From Microbacterium sp. p3-SID336 (GTDB lineage Bacteria > Actinomycetota > Actinomycetes > Actinomycetales > Microbacteriaceae), in the NCBI RefSeq assembly GCF_025143365.1, contig NZ_JALXPE010000002.1, forward strand, positions 1 to 64,000: a DNA stretch of 64,000 nucleotides. The letters are read 5' to 3'. Both the position numbers and the translations under genes were made by a program. Under the pieces are notes generated by a model. It was given only the letters and a program-made list of their open reading frames with translations, ran no database searches and was not told where the DNA came from. This document shows positions 8,759-17,506 of the stretch, in pieces. Every line of letters starts with the position of its first letter. Positions within the stretch are counted from its first letter, which is position 1.

Positions 8759-9457
8759 TCAGTCGGCGAGGAAGTCGCGCGCGGCCGTGCGGAACGCCGG
8801 ATCGTGCAGCGCCGCGAGATGGTCACCGGGCACCCGGTGCACGCGGGCGTGGGGAAGGAGAGCGGCCAGGCCATCGATGCCCGCCGCCATCGCATCGTCC
8901 GCACCGCCGATGAGCAGCACCGGCTGCGACGGAACACCGGCCTCCGGGGCGAACGGCTCCGCGGCGAGCCCTTCGATCAGGTCCAGCAGCTCGACGGGAC
9001 GATTGCCCGGCATCGCGGCCATCTGCACGATCATGCCCGTGAGCGGATCCGTCGGCGCGGGCCCACCGGCCACCGCCGCGCGCGCCGCGGTCAGATCCAC
9101 CAGCGCGAAGGGCTCCCCCGCGCTGAGGCCGCCGAGCACCAGCCGCCGCACGGACACGCCCCGGTGCTGCGCCAGATCCCACGCGAGCCGCGCGCCGAGC
9201 GAGTAGCCGACCAGGTCGACCTCCTCGTCGCCGATCGTCGCCGCGAGCGCGTCGAGCACGGCCGCGGTCGGCGCGGTGCCGAGCGCGGGGCTGTCGCCGT
9301 GCGCCGGCAGGTCGAGCACCAGGCGCGGACGCCCGTCGAGCGCGGTCGCCCATTCGGCATCCGGCCAGTCCTGCACACCGCTCGAGGCGAGCCCGTGCAG
9401 GAAGACGACGGGACGACCGCTGCCGGGCGTGCGCGTGAGGGACAGGGGGCTGTTCAT
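8759..9457 (-). CDS. alpha/beta-fold hydrolase
   Basis: The 232-residue protein shows the oxyanion-hole motif VVFLHGLASSG, a nucleophile elbow VGYSLGARLA (Ser), a late aspartate region LLIGGADDAM and a C-terminal catalytic histidine in VPGDHLAALHDP. The compact lid (about residues 120-170) is typical of small esterases and C-C hydrolases. No export signal is present. It lies directly downstream of the TetR gene in the same orientation (34 bp) and is probably co-transcribed with it and the ABC importer. Substrate is unknown; the context suggests hydrolysis of an imported ester or thioester intermediate. Confidence 0.8.
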   Translation of the reverse strand: MNSPLSLTRTPGSGRPVVFLHGLASSGVQDWPDAEWATALDGRPRLVLDLPAHGDSPALGTAPTAAVLDALAATIGDEEVDLVGYSLGARLAWDLAQHRGVSVRRLVLGGLSAGEPFALVDLTAARAAVAGGPAPTDPLTGMIVQMAAMPGNRPVELLDLIEGLAAEPFAPEAGVPSQPVLLIGGADDAMAAGIDGLAALLPHARVHRVPGDHLAALHDPAFRTAARDFLAD

Positions 9458-9491
9458 GATGCGTCGTCCTCTCCGGACCGACGCACCGCGA

Positions 9492-10079
9492 TCAGCGGAG
9501 TCGCGCCAGGAACCGGTCGATGAAGCTCTGATAGTCGGCGAGGCGGTCGCCGTCCGGGTACATGAGGTTGATGACCGTGGCGCCGACCGCCGCCGAGATG
9601 AACTCGTCGGCCAGCGGGCCGTAGTCCTGATCGCGGATCGATCCCTCGTCGCGTGCCGCCGTCATCCGCTCGATGAGAGAGGCCCGCCACGACGCGAGGT
9701 GCCCGCGGTACAGCTCCGCGAGGGACTCGTTCGCCATCGCGTACTCCCACAGCGCCAGCAGCACCCGCCCCGCGGCGATCTGCTCCCGGTCGCGGGGAAT
9801 GGTCGCCTGCAGGAAGCCCCGCAGGGCGTCGTCCGCCGCGACCGGCTCCGCACCCGCCGCCTGCACGCCCTCGGACATCTGCTGCAGGATCGTCTCGAAC
9901 GTCGCCGCGACGATGCTCTCCTTGCCGGGGAAGTAGTGCTTCAGAGCCCCGTTCGCGAAGCCGGCCTCCGCCGCGATGCTGCGCATCGTCGCGGCCTCGA
10001 AGCCGCCCTTCAGGATGATGCTCTTGGCCACCTCGACGATGTCCCGTCGACGCTGGTCGTGGTCGATGATCTTCGGCAT
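9492..10079 (-). CDS. TetR-family regulator, candidate controller of the catabolic island
   Basis: The 195-residue protein begins MPKIIDHDQRRRDIVEVAKSII, a typical TetR N-terminus, followed by the HTH TMRSIAAEAGFANGALKHYFPGKESI (about residues 25-50). The C-terminal domain is all-helical and divergent, as expected for ligand binding. An upstream in-frame start at 10169 would add unrelated residues and is not preferred. The gene sits between the ABC importer ATPase and the alpha/beta hydrolase, all on the minus strand. It is the only regulator inside the 6.1-23 kb island and is therefore the best candidate to bind the four TCTAY-N4-GTRGR dyads. No such dyad lies at its own start. Confidence 0.88.
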   Translation of the reverse strand: MPKIIDHDQRRRDIVEVAKSIILKGGFEAATMRSIAAEAGFANGALKHYFPGKESIVAATFETILQQMSEGVQAAGAEPVAADDALRGFLQATIPRDREQIAAGRVLLALWEYAMANESLAELYRGHLASWRASLIERMTAARDEGSIRDQDYGPLADEFISAAVGATVINLMYPDGDRLADYQSFIDRFLARLR

Positions 10080-10126
10080 GGCGTCCTTCCGGCCGAGTCC
10101 GGGGTGTGGCGAGTTCCGGCCTGGAG

Positions 10127-10978
10127 CTACCGTACCGCCGCATCGGGCACCTCCCGCAGAGCGAGCCATTGCCGCCGTCGTTCCCGCTGCGCGACGGGGT
10201 CGGCCACGGGCGAGGCGAGCCGCAGCCGCTCGGAGTAGGGGTGCCGGGGCTCACGCGTGACCTGCTCCCCCTCGCCGACCTCCACGAGCTCGCCGCGGTA
10301 CATCACGGCCACGCGGTGGCAGACGCGTCGCACCACGCCCAGGTCGTGCGACACGAACAGGTATGCCACTCCGGTGTCGCGCTGCAGCTCGATGAACAGG
10401 TCGAGGATGGTCGCCTGCGTGGTGAGGTCGAGCGCGCTCACGGGCTCGTCGCACACGATGAGCCGGGGGCCGCGGACGAGGGCGCGGGCGATGGCGACGC
10501 GCTGGCGCTGCCCGCCGGAGAACTCGCTCGGGTAGCGGTCCATGCTGGTGGACGGCAGCCGCACGCGGTCGAGCATGTCGCGCACCTTCGCGTCGGCCGC
10601 CTTCGCGCCGATCCCGGCGGTCAGCAGCGGCTCCGCGAGGATGTCGCCGATCGTCATCGCCGGATTCAGCGATCCGTACGGGTCCTGGAACACGACCTGC
10701 ACGTCGTCGGCGAGGGCGCGGCGGGCACGACGGCCGAGCCCGCTGATCTCGCGGCCGTCGAAGCGGATGCCGCCTCCCGTGACGGGCGCGAGCCCGAGGA
10801 TGGCCTTGCCGAGCGTCGACTTGCCCGAGCCGGACTCGCCGACCAGGCCCAGGCACTCTCCCGGCGCGATGTCGAGCGAGACGCCGTGCAGCGCGCGGAA
10901 CGCGTGCCGTCCGCGGCCGTACTCGACCACCAGGTCCTGCACCTCGAGCAGCGGGCTGCTCTGCTGCGCTGCGGTCAT
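10127..10978 (-). CDS. peptide-type ABC importer ATPase (DppF/OppF-like)
   Basis: The 283-residue protein has Walker A GESGSGKST, signature SGGQRQRVAIARAL, Walker B RLIVCDEPVSALD and the H-loop VSHDLGVV. The C-terminal PYSERLR motif is typical of the oligopeptide/dipeptide/nickel family. It powers import from the cytoplasmic face of the membrane. Its ATG overlaps the stop of the permease-ATPase fusion gene by 4 bp, so the two are translationally coupled. It is the second ATPase of the transporter, the first being the C-terminal half of the fusion. Substrate cannot be deduced from the ATPase. Confidence 0.93.
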   Translation of the reverse strand: MTAAQQSSPLLEVQDLVVEYGRGRHAFRALHGVSLDIAPGECLGLVGESGSGKSTLGKAILGLAPVTGGGIRFDGREISGLGRRARRALADDVQVVFQDPYGSLNPAMTIGDILAEPLLTAGIGAKAADAKVRDMLDRVRLPSTSMDRYPSEFSGGQRQRVAIARALVRGPRLIVCDEPVSALDLTTQATILDLFIELQRDTGVAYLFVSHDLGVVRRVCHRVAVMYRGELVEVGEGEQVTREPRHPYSERLRLASPVADPVAQRERRRQWLALREVPDAAVR

Positions 10979-12912
10979 GCGGGCACCTCCGTGCGGTGGC
11001 GGTCGAGTTCGGCGCGCCCCTCGGCGTCGTCGAGCGAGGCGGCGATCAGCTCCCGCGTGTACTCCTGGGTCGGTGCCGCGAACAGATCGTCGACCGGCCC
11101 CGACTCGACGATGTCGCCTCCGCGCATCACGATCACGCGGTCGCAGATGTCGGCCACGACCCCGAAGTTGTGGGTCACGATGAGCAGCGCCATGCCGTAT
11201 TCGGCCTGCAGCTCGCGGAGGAGCTCCAGGACCTCCGCCTGCACGGTCACGTCGAGCGCCGTGGTGGGCTCGTCGGCGACCAGCAGCGAGGGGCGTCCGG
11301 CGATGGCGCCCGCGATGAGGACGCGCTGCGCCATGCCGCCGGACACCTGGTGCGGGTAGCTGCGCATGACCCGGTCGGGGTCGGTCAGCCCCACACGCCG
11401 CAGCATGTCGCGGGCGCGCTGCCTGGCGGCCGTCTTGCTGAGGCCGTGCGTCCGGCGCAGCGGCTCGACGAGCTGGTGCCCGATCGTGTACGACGGGTCG
11501 AGGTTGCTCATCGGCTCCTGCGGGACGTAGCCGATCGTGCGACCGAGCAGAGCCTGCCGCTGCCGCGGGGTGGCCGTGGTCACGTCGGTGCCGCCCACCC
11601 AGATGGCGTCGGCGGTCGCGCGGCCGGTCGACGGCAGCAGGTCGAGCACCGAGAACACGGTCTGCGACTTGCCGGAGCCGGACTCGCCGACGATGCCGAC
11701 GACCTCGCCGGGCGCCACGTCGAGGGTGACGCCGTGCACGACCTCGGTCTCCCCCGTGGGGGTGGCGTGCACGACCCGGAGGTTCTCGACCCGGAGCGCG
11801 GAGGCCGCGGCCTCGTGACGCGTCGAACCGGAAGCGGCGGAGGTCCCGGTGGCGGATGCGGTCGCGCCGGTCGATCCCGGGGCTCCCGCGGCGGGGGGCG
11901 CGGATGCGGTCAGGCCGGACGCGGCCGGGGCTGCCGTGGCGGTGAGGGCGGACGCGTCCAGGGCCACCGAGGCGGCGGACGGAGTCGACCCGACCGATGC
12001 GGCGCGACGGGACGCGCGGCTGCGGCGGCGGGAGGCCCGCGGAGTGCGGACCTGCACGAGCTCGGCGAGCGTGGAGCCCATGATGGCGAGCACCGCGATC
12101 GTCAGCCCGAGGGCCGCGGAGGGCCACAGCAGCATGAGCGGGTAGGTGAGCATGAGGCGGAAGCCCTCGAGCATCATGGCGCCCCAGCTCGGCACGTTCG
12201 AGTCGCCGATGCCGAGGAACTGGAGCCCCGCCTGCATGCCCATGGCGATGCCCGCGGTGAGGGCGGTCTGGATGATGACCGGCGGGTACACGGCCTTGAT
12301 CACGTGGCGGAAGATGATGCGTCCGTCCGAGAGTCCGGAGACGCGGGCCGCGTCGATGTACGGCTCGCTGCGCACCGCGAGGGTCTGCGAGCGGGCGATG
12401 CGGAAGTACCCCGGCACCATGAACACGCCGACCGTGGCCATCAGCAGCTCGAAGTTGTTGCGGCTGCCGGCGGCGACCACGAGCAGGATGATCATGCCGG
12501 GGATGGACTGCAGCGCGTCGCTGATCCAGGTCGCGACGCGGTCGAACACCCCGCCGAAGTAACCGGCGGCGACACCGGCCGGGACGCCGATCACGAGCGC
12601 GGTGACGATCGTGATGAGCGCGCCCCACAGCGTGGTGCGGGTGCCGTAGATGAGGCGGCTGAGGATGTCGCGGCCGGTCGAGTCGCCGCCGAGGAGGTGC
12701 TCGGGCGACGGCGGCGCCTTGGCGGCCGCGAGATCGACGAGGTTCGGGTCCATCGGCGCGAGCAGCGGCGCGAACACGCCGACCAGCACGATGAGCACGA
12801 AGATCGCGAGCGGGATGATGCCGCCCGGGTGGCGCAGGAAGCGTCGGAACAGGCTCGACCGGCGCTTCTGCGCGGCGCGGTCGAAGGCGACGCGGATGTC
12901 TGTCGTGGTCAT
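10975..12912 (-). CDS. fused ABC permease and ATPase (DppC-DppD type) of the island importer
   Basis: This 645-residue protein joins an N-terminal DppC-type permease to a DppD-type ATPase. The permease (about residues 1-290) has a first TM segment PLAIFVLIVLVGVFAPLLA and the EAA-like loop ARVSGLSDGRIIFRHV. The ATPase (about 370-645) has Walker A GESGSGKSQT, signature SGGMAQRVLIAGA and Walker B LLVADEPTTALD. The linker of about 80 residues is almost entirely Ala, Ser, Thr, Gly and Pro after a basic stretch (RTPRASRRRSRASRR). Start and stop both overlap neighbours by 4 bp. Fusions of this type are known in some actinobacteria and fix the permease:ATPase ratio; here the frame is continuous with no sign of error. 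Confidence 0.92.
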   Translation of the reverse strand: MTTTDIRVAFDRAAQKRRSSLFRRFLRHPGGIIPLAIFVLIVLVGVFAPLLAPMDPNLVDLAAAKAPPSPEHLLGGDSTGRDILSRLIYGTRTTLWGALITIVTALVIGVPAGVAAGYFGGVFDRVATWISDALQSIPGMIILLVVAAGSRNNFELLMATVGVFMVPGYFRIARSQTLAVRSEPYIDAARVSGLSDGRIIFRHVIKAVYPPVIIQTALTAGIAMGMQAGLQFLGIGDSNVPSWGAMMLEGFRLMLTYPLMLLWPSAALGLTIAVLAIMGSTLAELVQVRTPRASRRRSRASRRAASVGSTPSAASVALDASALTATAAPAASGLTASAPPAAGAPGSTGATASATGTSAASGSTRHEAAASALRVENLRVVHATPTGETEVVHGVTLDVAPGEVVGIVGESGSGKSQTVFSVLDLLPSTGRATADAIWVGGTDVTTATPRQRQALLGRTIGYVPQEPMSNLDPSYTIGHQLVEPLRRTHGLSKTAARQRARDMLRRVGLTDPDRVMRSYPHQVSGGMAQRVLIAGAIAGRPSLLVADEPTTALDVTVQAEVLELLRELQAEYGMALLIVTHNFGVVADICDRVIVMRGGDIVESGPVDDLFAAPTQEYTRELIAASLDDAEGRAELDRHRTEVPA

Positions 12913-13850
12913 GCGACGCGCACCTTCGGGTTGATCCAGCCGAGCACGAGGTCGAGCAGGAGGTTGATGAGGACGACGAAGACGATGGAGATCACGGTGA
13001 TGCCGAGGAGCATCGGGATGTCGCCGTTCTGCGAGGACTGGTTGGTGAGCTGGCCGAGGCCGGGAAGGCTGAAGATCTGCTCCACCACGATCGCGCCGGA
13101 GAGCAGGCCCACGAACATCAGCGCGATCACGGTGAGCGCGGCCGGCGAGGCGTTGCGGAGGATGTGCAGGTTGACCCTGGCAGGCGACAGGCCGCGGCTG
13201 CGGAGCGTGCGCACCCAGTCCTGCCTGCTCTGCGCGATCACGGCGTTGCGCAGCTGCTCGGACACCGCGACGATGCCGCCGAGCGCGAGCGAGATGGCGG
13301 GCAGCGTGATCGAGCGCAGCCAGCCCTCCACGGACTGGGTGGGCGGCACGTACCCGACCGCGGGGAACCACTTGAGCTGCACGGCGAGCCACATCACGAG
13401 CACGAGGCTCACCCAGAAGCCGGGGAGCGCGAACAGCACCACGGAGACGCCCTTGATGATGCGGTCGAACCAGGTGCCCGGCCGCAGGCCCGTGATCATG
13501 CCGAAGGCGATGCCGATCACGGCGGTGATGAGCGTCGCGAACGTGACGACCGACAGCGTGACGGGGACCTTGATCGCCAGCTGCGCCCCCACGGGCTGGA
13601 AGTTGCGCCAGGACTCGCCGAAGTCGAGCAGCACGGCGTGGGAGAACCAGTCCCAGAACTGCACGATGAGGGGGCGGTCGAGGCCGATCTTCTCGGCCAG
13701 GGCCTCCTGCTGCGCGGGGCTCGCGGTGGTGCCGAGCAGGGAGGCGGTCGGGTCGCTGATCGCGAGGTGCGCCAGGAAGAAGGTGCCGATCGAGACCGCG
13801 ACGAGCAGCAGGATGCCGGACAGCACCCGCTTCGCCGTGAACAGGAGCAT
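12909..13850 (-). CDS. peptide-type ABC importer permease (DppB-like)
   Basis: The 313-residue integral membrane protein has about six TM segments, starting with the DppB-typical RVLSGILLLVAVSIGTFFLAHL. The long external loop carries GLDRPLIVQFWDWF, and the coupling loop reads VRTLRSRGLSPARV. It forms the translocation pore with the permease half of the following fusion protein. The start at 13850 has GAGAGG 5 nt upstream, and its stop overlaps the fusion gene start by 4 bp. It follows the binding-protein gene after a hairpin. Confidence 0.92.
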   Translation of the reverse strand: MLLFTAKRVLSGILLLVAVSIGTFFLAHLAISDPTASLLGTTASPAQQEALAEKIGLDRPLIVQFWDWFSHAVLLDFGESWRNFQPVGAQLAIKVPVTLSVVTFATLITAVIGIAFGMITGLRPGTWFDRIIKGVSVVLFALPGFWVSLVLVMWLAVQLKWFPAVGYVPPTQSVEGWLRSITLPAISLALGGIVAVSEQLRNAVIAQSRQDWVRTLRSRGLSPARVNLHILRNASPAALTVIALMFVGLLSGAIVVEQIFSLPGLGQLTNQSSQNGDIPMLLGITVISIVFVVLINLLLDLVLGWINPKVRVA

Positions 13851-13889
13851 GGGGGCCTCTCGGGAGTGAGGGTCGGAGGGGGAGGGTGC

Positions 13890-13918
13890 CGGGGCGGCCG
13901 ATGCGGGCGGCCGCCCCG
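13890..13918. terminator. intercistronic hairpin between binding protein and permease genes
   Basis: Arms CGGGGCGGCCG and CGGCCGCCCCG pair perfectly over 11 bp around a 7-nt loop. It follows the binding-protein stop codon by 7 bp in the direction of transcription. Hairpins here commonly stabilise the binding-protein message and reduce read-through into permease genes. Confidence 0.7.
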
Positions 13919-13925
13919 ACGGGCG

Positions 13926-15458
13926 TCAGCCCTTGGTGATGTACCGCAGGGTCGGGAACATCATGCCCACGACCGGCTGCAGCTGGATGCCGGAGGCGGT
14001 GTAGTAGATGTTGTTCGCCTGGTACCAGACAGACCACCAGGCCTGGTCGACGAGGGCCTCGTTGAGCTCCTTGACGGCCGCGGTCTGCGCGTCGCCGCGC
14101 TCGGTCTGCACCTTCTCCACGAGCGGAGCGATGACCTCGTTCTGCGCGTAGTCGGGCTCCGGGTTGAACCACTGCACGCTGGTGACCTGCCGGGCCACCG
14201 TGGCCACGTCGTTGCCGTCCATCGCCAGGAACGAGATGAACATCGGGTAGTTCGGCGCGTTCAGCTGGTAGTCCGGCATCTGCATGTTGTCCCAGGTGAC
14301 CGTGACGCCGAGCTCGTTGAGGGCCTGCTCCGCCGAGGGCTTCCACATCTCGAAGATGGGCGACATCGGCATGGAGATCGAGAAGCCGTCGGGGTAGCCA
14401 GCGTCGGCCAGCAGTTCCTTGGCCTTGTCCATGTTGAACGCGTAGGTCTCGTTCAGAGCGGGGTCGTTGATGGTGCCGCCGTCCGGGAACACCTGGTTGG
14501 TGGCGACACCCGCACCGCTGCCGACCGCGGCGAGGATCGCGGCGCCGTCGAACGCGTAGTTCAGCGCCTGACGGACCTCGAGCTTGCCGAGCGGCTCGCT
14601 CTTCGCACCGGTGTGGTCGGTGATGACGAGTCCTGCCCAGCCGGACACGCGCTGCGCGGTGTTCCAGCCCTGCTGCTCGGCCTGCTCCAGGTTGGCGACG
14701 TCACCGTACTGGACGTTGATCTGTCCGCTGAGCATCGCGTTGTGGCGGGCGGTCGCGTCGGTGATCGGGTAGATGGCGAGCTCGGAGAACGGGTACGTCT
14801 CGGCGTCCCAGTGGTCCTCGGCCCTGGTGAAGTGGTACTCGGCGCCGGGAACGCTGGTGGCGCTGTCGAGCACGTAGGGGCCGGAGCCGATCGGCTCGCT
14901 GCCGAGCGTGCCCGCCTCGATCGAGGCCGGAGACGCGATGTAACTGCGCCCGAGACCCATGAAGTAGAGGATCGTGTCGTCGCGCTGCGTGAGGACGATG
15001 CGCACGGTGTCGTCGTCCACCTTCTCGAACGCGGACACGTTGACGTAGGCCTCGCCCGAGCGGGCGCCGGCCTTGAGGTACTCGAGGCTCGCGATCACCG
15101 CGTCGACGTCGACCGGGCTGCCGTCGCTGAACACGGCGTCGGTGCGGATGTCGAGGTCGATGCTGAGGTCGTCCTCGGCGACGGTCCACTCGGTGGCGAG
15201 CGAGGGGATCGGGTCGCCCTCGGCGTCGAGGGCGATCAGGGCGTCGTACACCGCGGACAGGTACGGGCCGTCGAAGCCGATGTCGGCGAGTGACGGGTCC
15301 CACGACGTGACGTCGAGGAAGTTGCCGATGTTGAGCGCGTCGGGGCCTTCGGCGCCGCCGCCCTCGGAGGGCGTGGGCGTTCCGCCGCCGCTGCAGCTGG
15401 TGAGCGCGAGGGTCGCGGCCACGGCTGCTGCGGCGAGCGCGAGGGGCATTCGTTTCAT
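13926..15458 (-). CDS. ABC importer substrate-binding lipoprotein, family 5 (peptide/nickel/oligosaccharide type)
   Basis: The 510-residue protein begins with a short lipoprotein signal, a hydrophobic run ending LTSC with the lipidated cysteine at position 22, then a Gly/Ser/Pro/Glu-rich tether. The mature part has the SBP_bac_5 features YDALIALDAEGDPIPSLATEW and VRQALNYAFDGAAIL. It captures the substrate outside the membrane for the permease and ATPase genes that follow. Family 5 proteins bind peptides but also opines, sugars and other small molecules, so substrate is open. The start at 15458 is chosen because the lipoprotein signal begins there. A promoter overlapping the island operator lies about 100 bp upstream. 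Confidence 0.93.
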   Translation of the reverse strand: MKRMPLALAAAAVAATLALTSCSGGGTPTPSEGGGAEGPDALNIGNFLDVTSWDPSLADIGFDGPYLSAVYDALIALDAEGDPIPSLATEWTVAEDDLSIDLDIRTDAVFSDGSPVDVDAVIASLEYLKAGARSGEAYVNVSAFEKVDDDTVRIVLTQRDDTILYFMGLGRSYIASPASIEAGTLGSEPIGSGPYVLDSATSVPGAEYHFTRAEDHWDAETYPFSELAIYPITDATARHNAMLSGQINVQYGDVANLEQAEQQGWNTAQRVSGWAGLVITDHTGAKSEPLGKLEVRQALNYAFDGAAILAAVGSGAGVATNQVFPDGGTINDPALNETYAFNMDKAKELLADAGYPDGFSISMPMSPIFEMWKPSAEQALNELGVTVTWDNMQMPDYQLNAPNYPMFISFLAMDGNDVATVARQVTSVQWFNPEPDYAQNEVIAPLVEKVQTERGDAQTAAVKELNEALVDQAWWSVWYQANNIYYTASGIQLQPVVGMMFPTLRYITKG

Positions 15459-15553
15459 GGTTCCTTCTCTCGGGTGCAGGGGTGGTGAAGAAGGTTCGAA
15501 GAGCCGCTGACCGGAGACCGGATCCGACGCCACTTCGATGTGTCGTGCTGGTT

Positions 15554-15581
15554 AGTCTACATGCGTGGAAAAAGAGCGCAA
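15554..15581 (-). promoter_or_regulatory. candidate promoter of the ABC importer operon
   Basis: Read on the minus strand, a -35-like TTGCGC (15581-15576) is separated by 16 bp from a -10-like TAGACT (15559-15554). The island operator copy 3 overlaps the -10 element, an arrangement expected for repression. Confidence 0.5.
15556..15569. promoter_or_regulatory. operator-like dyad, copy 3 of the TCTAY-N4-GTRGR family
   Basis: The sequence TCTACATGCGTGGA lies in the 211-bp gap between the first aldo/keto reductase and the binding-protein gene, overlapping the candidate -10 element of the importer promoter. Confidence 0.65.
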
Positions 15582-15669
15582 GCACGTTCTTCGCGAGCGC
15601 TCTCCCCGGTGATGTCCGAGCGCGCATCCGGCTTGACCGAGCGCGCAGACACCGGCGGATCCACCCGCG

Positions 15670-16632
15670 TCACCACACGCCGTCCGGGCGCACGTCGCGG
15701 TCGACCCAGCACTCCGCGAGGGCAGCGCGCACCTCGGCACCGTGGTCGCGGGCGAGCGCGAGGGCCGCGTGGTTCTGCTCCAGCTGCGACAGGCGCGAGG
15801 CGCCGAAGAGCACGTTCGCGGTGGCGGGATTCGCCAAGCAGAAGGCGATGCCCAAGGCGGCCGGCGTCACGCCGAACTCCCCCGCCACTCGGGCGACCTC
15901 GGGGTACACGGCGGCGATCGCGTCGCGGATGCCGCCCACGTCGGCCCCGATCTTGCGCTGCGGCACCCGGCCCGTGGCGAGGATGCCGCCCTCGAACACG
16001 TCCGACGCCTGCAGGGTGAGGGTGCCGTCGGCGAACAGTGGCCCGTAGGCCTCACCCTCGGCCATGGCCCGGCGTGCGATGCCGTACTTCAGCTGCGCGA
16101 AGCCCGGACCCACCAGTCCGCGGGCTTCGGCCTCCGCGAGCGCGGCGTGCGTATCGGCGATGCGCCAGTTGTTGATGCCCCAGGAGCCGACGAGGCCCTC
16201 GTCGATCAAGGCATTCACGTCGTGCACGAGCCGCGGCAGATCGGGGGCGGCGAGGTAGTCGCCGACCACGAGGGTGTCGAAGCGGTCGAGTCCCGCCCGC
16301 TCCAGCGACTCGACGAGCTGCGCACGGAAGCCCTGGTTCGGCCAGTCCCACAGCCAGAGCTTCCCGCACAGCACGATGTCGTCGCGGGCGACCCCGCTCT
16401 CCCGCAGCGCCCGCCCGAACAGGATGTCAGTGGTCGAGTTCTCGGCGTGCGGGCCCATGTTGTAGTACGCGACATCGAAGAACCCGGCGTCGAGCTCGAC
16501 CGCGCGGCGGATCAGCGCGACCGCCTCCTCGCGCTCCATGCGGTCCCACGTGTTCCACGAGCCGAGCGCGAGCGGTGGCACGGGCGCACCGCTCGGCACG
16601 AGGGGGACGCGGGGGTGGGTGGGTGCGGACAT
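15670..16632 (-). CDS. aldo/keto reductase family protein with altered catalytic tetrad
   Basis: The 320-residue protein has the AKR barrel layout: GSWNTWDRM near the start, the D-T-A-x-x-Y region as FDVAYYNMG, the lysine region as LCGKLWLWD, and GSWGINNWRIADTH. By eye the catalytic Tyr position holds Asn, with a Tyr one residue earlier. The usual LLHWP histidine region reads LVVGDYL, so the histidine is lost. It may not be a standard NADPH reductase. A paralogue with the same changes is at 18720, and both share GSW-T-DRM. It starts near a divergent promoter carrying operator copy 4. Confidence 0.78.
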   Translation of the reverse strand: MSAPTHPRVPLVPSGAPVPPLALGSWNTWDRMEREEAVALIRRAVELDAGFFDVAYYNMGPHAENSTTDILFGRALRESGVARDDIVLCGKLWLWDWPNQGFRAQLVESLERAGLDRFDTLVVGDYLAAPDLPRLVHDVNALIDEGLVGSWGINNWRIADTHAALAEAEARGLVGPGFAQLKYGIARRAMAEGEAYGPLFADGTLTLQASDVFEGGILATGRVPQRKIGADVGGIRDAIAAVYPEVARVAGEFGVTPAALGIAFCLANPATANVLFGASRLSQLEQNHAALALARDHGAEVRAALAECWVDRDVRPDGVW

Positions 16633-16696
16633 GAACGCTCCTTCGCGTGCGTCGTCTCGTCGTGCGCGCGGTGCTCAGCGACCGGGACGGACAGGG

Positions 16697-16726
16697 TTGT
16701 GTTTTTCTATGGTTGTAGAATATAAC
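16697..16726 (+). promoter_or_regulatory. candidate promoter of the SDR-dehydrogenase-esterase operon
   Basis: A -35-like TTGTGT (16697-16702) and a -10-like TATAAC (16721-16726) are separated by 18 bp. The island operator copy 4 lies inside the spacer. This is among the clearest housekeeping-type promoter matches in the island and lies 40 bp before the SDR start codon. Confidence 0.6.
16706..16719. promoter_or_regulatory. operator-like dyad, copy 4 of the TCTAY-N4-GTRGR family
   Basis: The sequence TCTATGGTTGTAGA is the most symmetric copy; with flanking bases it reads TTCTAT-GGTT-GTAGAA. It sits between the divergent aldo/keto reductase and SDR genes and could control both. Confidence 0.68.
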
Positions 16727-16765
16727 GGACACATCCCGTCAGAGCATCCGTCAGTGAGGACGAAC

Positions 16766-17500
16766 ATGACCGCATCCCCGCGCCGCATCCTGGTCACCGG
16801 AGGAGCCTCCGGGCTCGGCCGCGGCATCGCCACCGCCTTCCGCGACGCCGGGGACGAGGTGTTCCTGGGCGATGTGAACGCCGACGCCGCACAGGCCGTC
16901 GCGGCCGAGATCGGGGCGACCGCCCTCGCGCTCGACATCGGCGATGAAGCCTCCGTCCGCGAGGCCGCCGACCGGATCGCCGGCGAGGGCGGGCTCGACG
17001 TGCTCGTCAACAACGCGGGCGTCGTCGCCGGCGGCGGCACGCTCCAGGAGGTCCCGGTCGACGCGGTCGACGCCGCCCTGCGGGTGAACGTGCGCGGCAC
17101 CTTCCTGATGCTCCGCGTCTTCGGCGCGCTGCTCGCCGAGGCCGGCCGCGGCAGCATCGTCAACGTCTCTTCCATCGGCGCGCGGCAGCCCACGCCGGGG
17201 CTCGGCCACTACGAGGCCACCAAGGCGGCGGTCGACGCCCTCACCCGCACCGCCGCGATCGAACTCGCCGGCTTCGGGGTGCGGGTCAACGCGGTCGCGC
17301 CGGGACCCGTGCTCACGCCGCTCACCGCCGACTTCGCCTCGAATCCCGACGCGCGCGCCGCCTGGGAGTCGCGGATCCCGCTCGGCACCATCGCCGAGGT
17401 CGACCAGGTGACGCCGCTCGTGCTGTTCCTCGCCAGCGACGCCGCCAGCCACATCACCGGCGTCTCCGTCCCCGTCGACGGCGGACAGCTCCTCGTCTGA
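16766..17500 (+). CDS. short-chain dehydrogenase/reductase
   Basis: The 244-residue protein is a classical SDR with the cofactor motif TGGASGLGRG, VNNAG, the catalytic serine in NVSSIGARQP and the YxxxK motif in HYEATKAAV. The C-terminal ITGVSVPVDGGQLLV matches the family. It oxidises or reduces a hydroxyl/ketone with NAD(P)(H) in the cytosol; the substrate is unknown. The start at 16766 is preferred because the family N-terminus begins there and GAGGA lies 5 nt upstream. It is the first gene of a plus-strand operon continuing to the MFS transporter. Confidence 0.9.
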   Translation: MTASPRRILVTGGASGLGRGIATAFRDAGDEVFLGDVNADAAQAVAAEIGATALALDIGDEASVREAADRIAGEGGLDVLVNNAGVVAGGGTLQEVPVDAVDAALRVNVRGTFLMLRVFGALLAEAGRGSIVNVSSIGARQPTPGLGHYEATKAAVDALTRTAAIELAGFGVRVNAVAPGPVLTPLTADFASNPDARAAWESRIPLGTIAEVDQVTPLVLFLASDAASHITGVSVPVDGGQLLV

Positions 17501-17506
17501 CCCACG

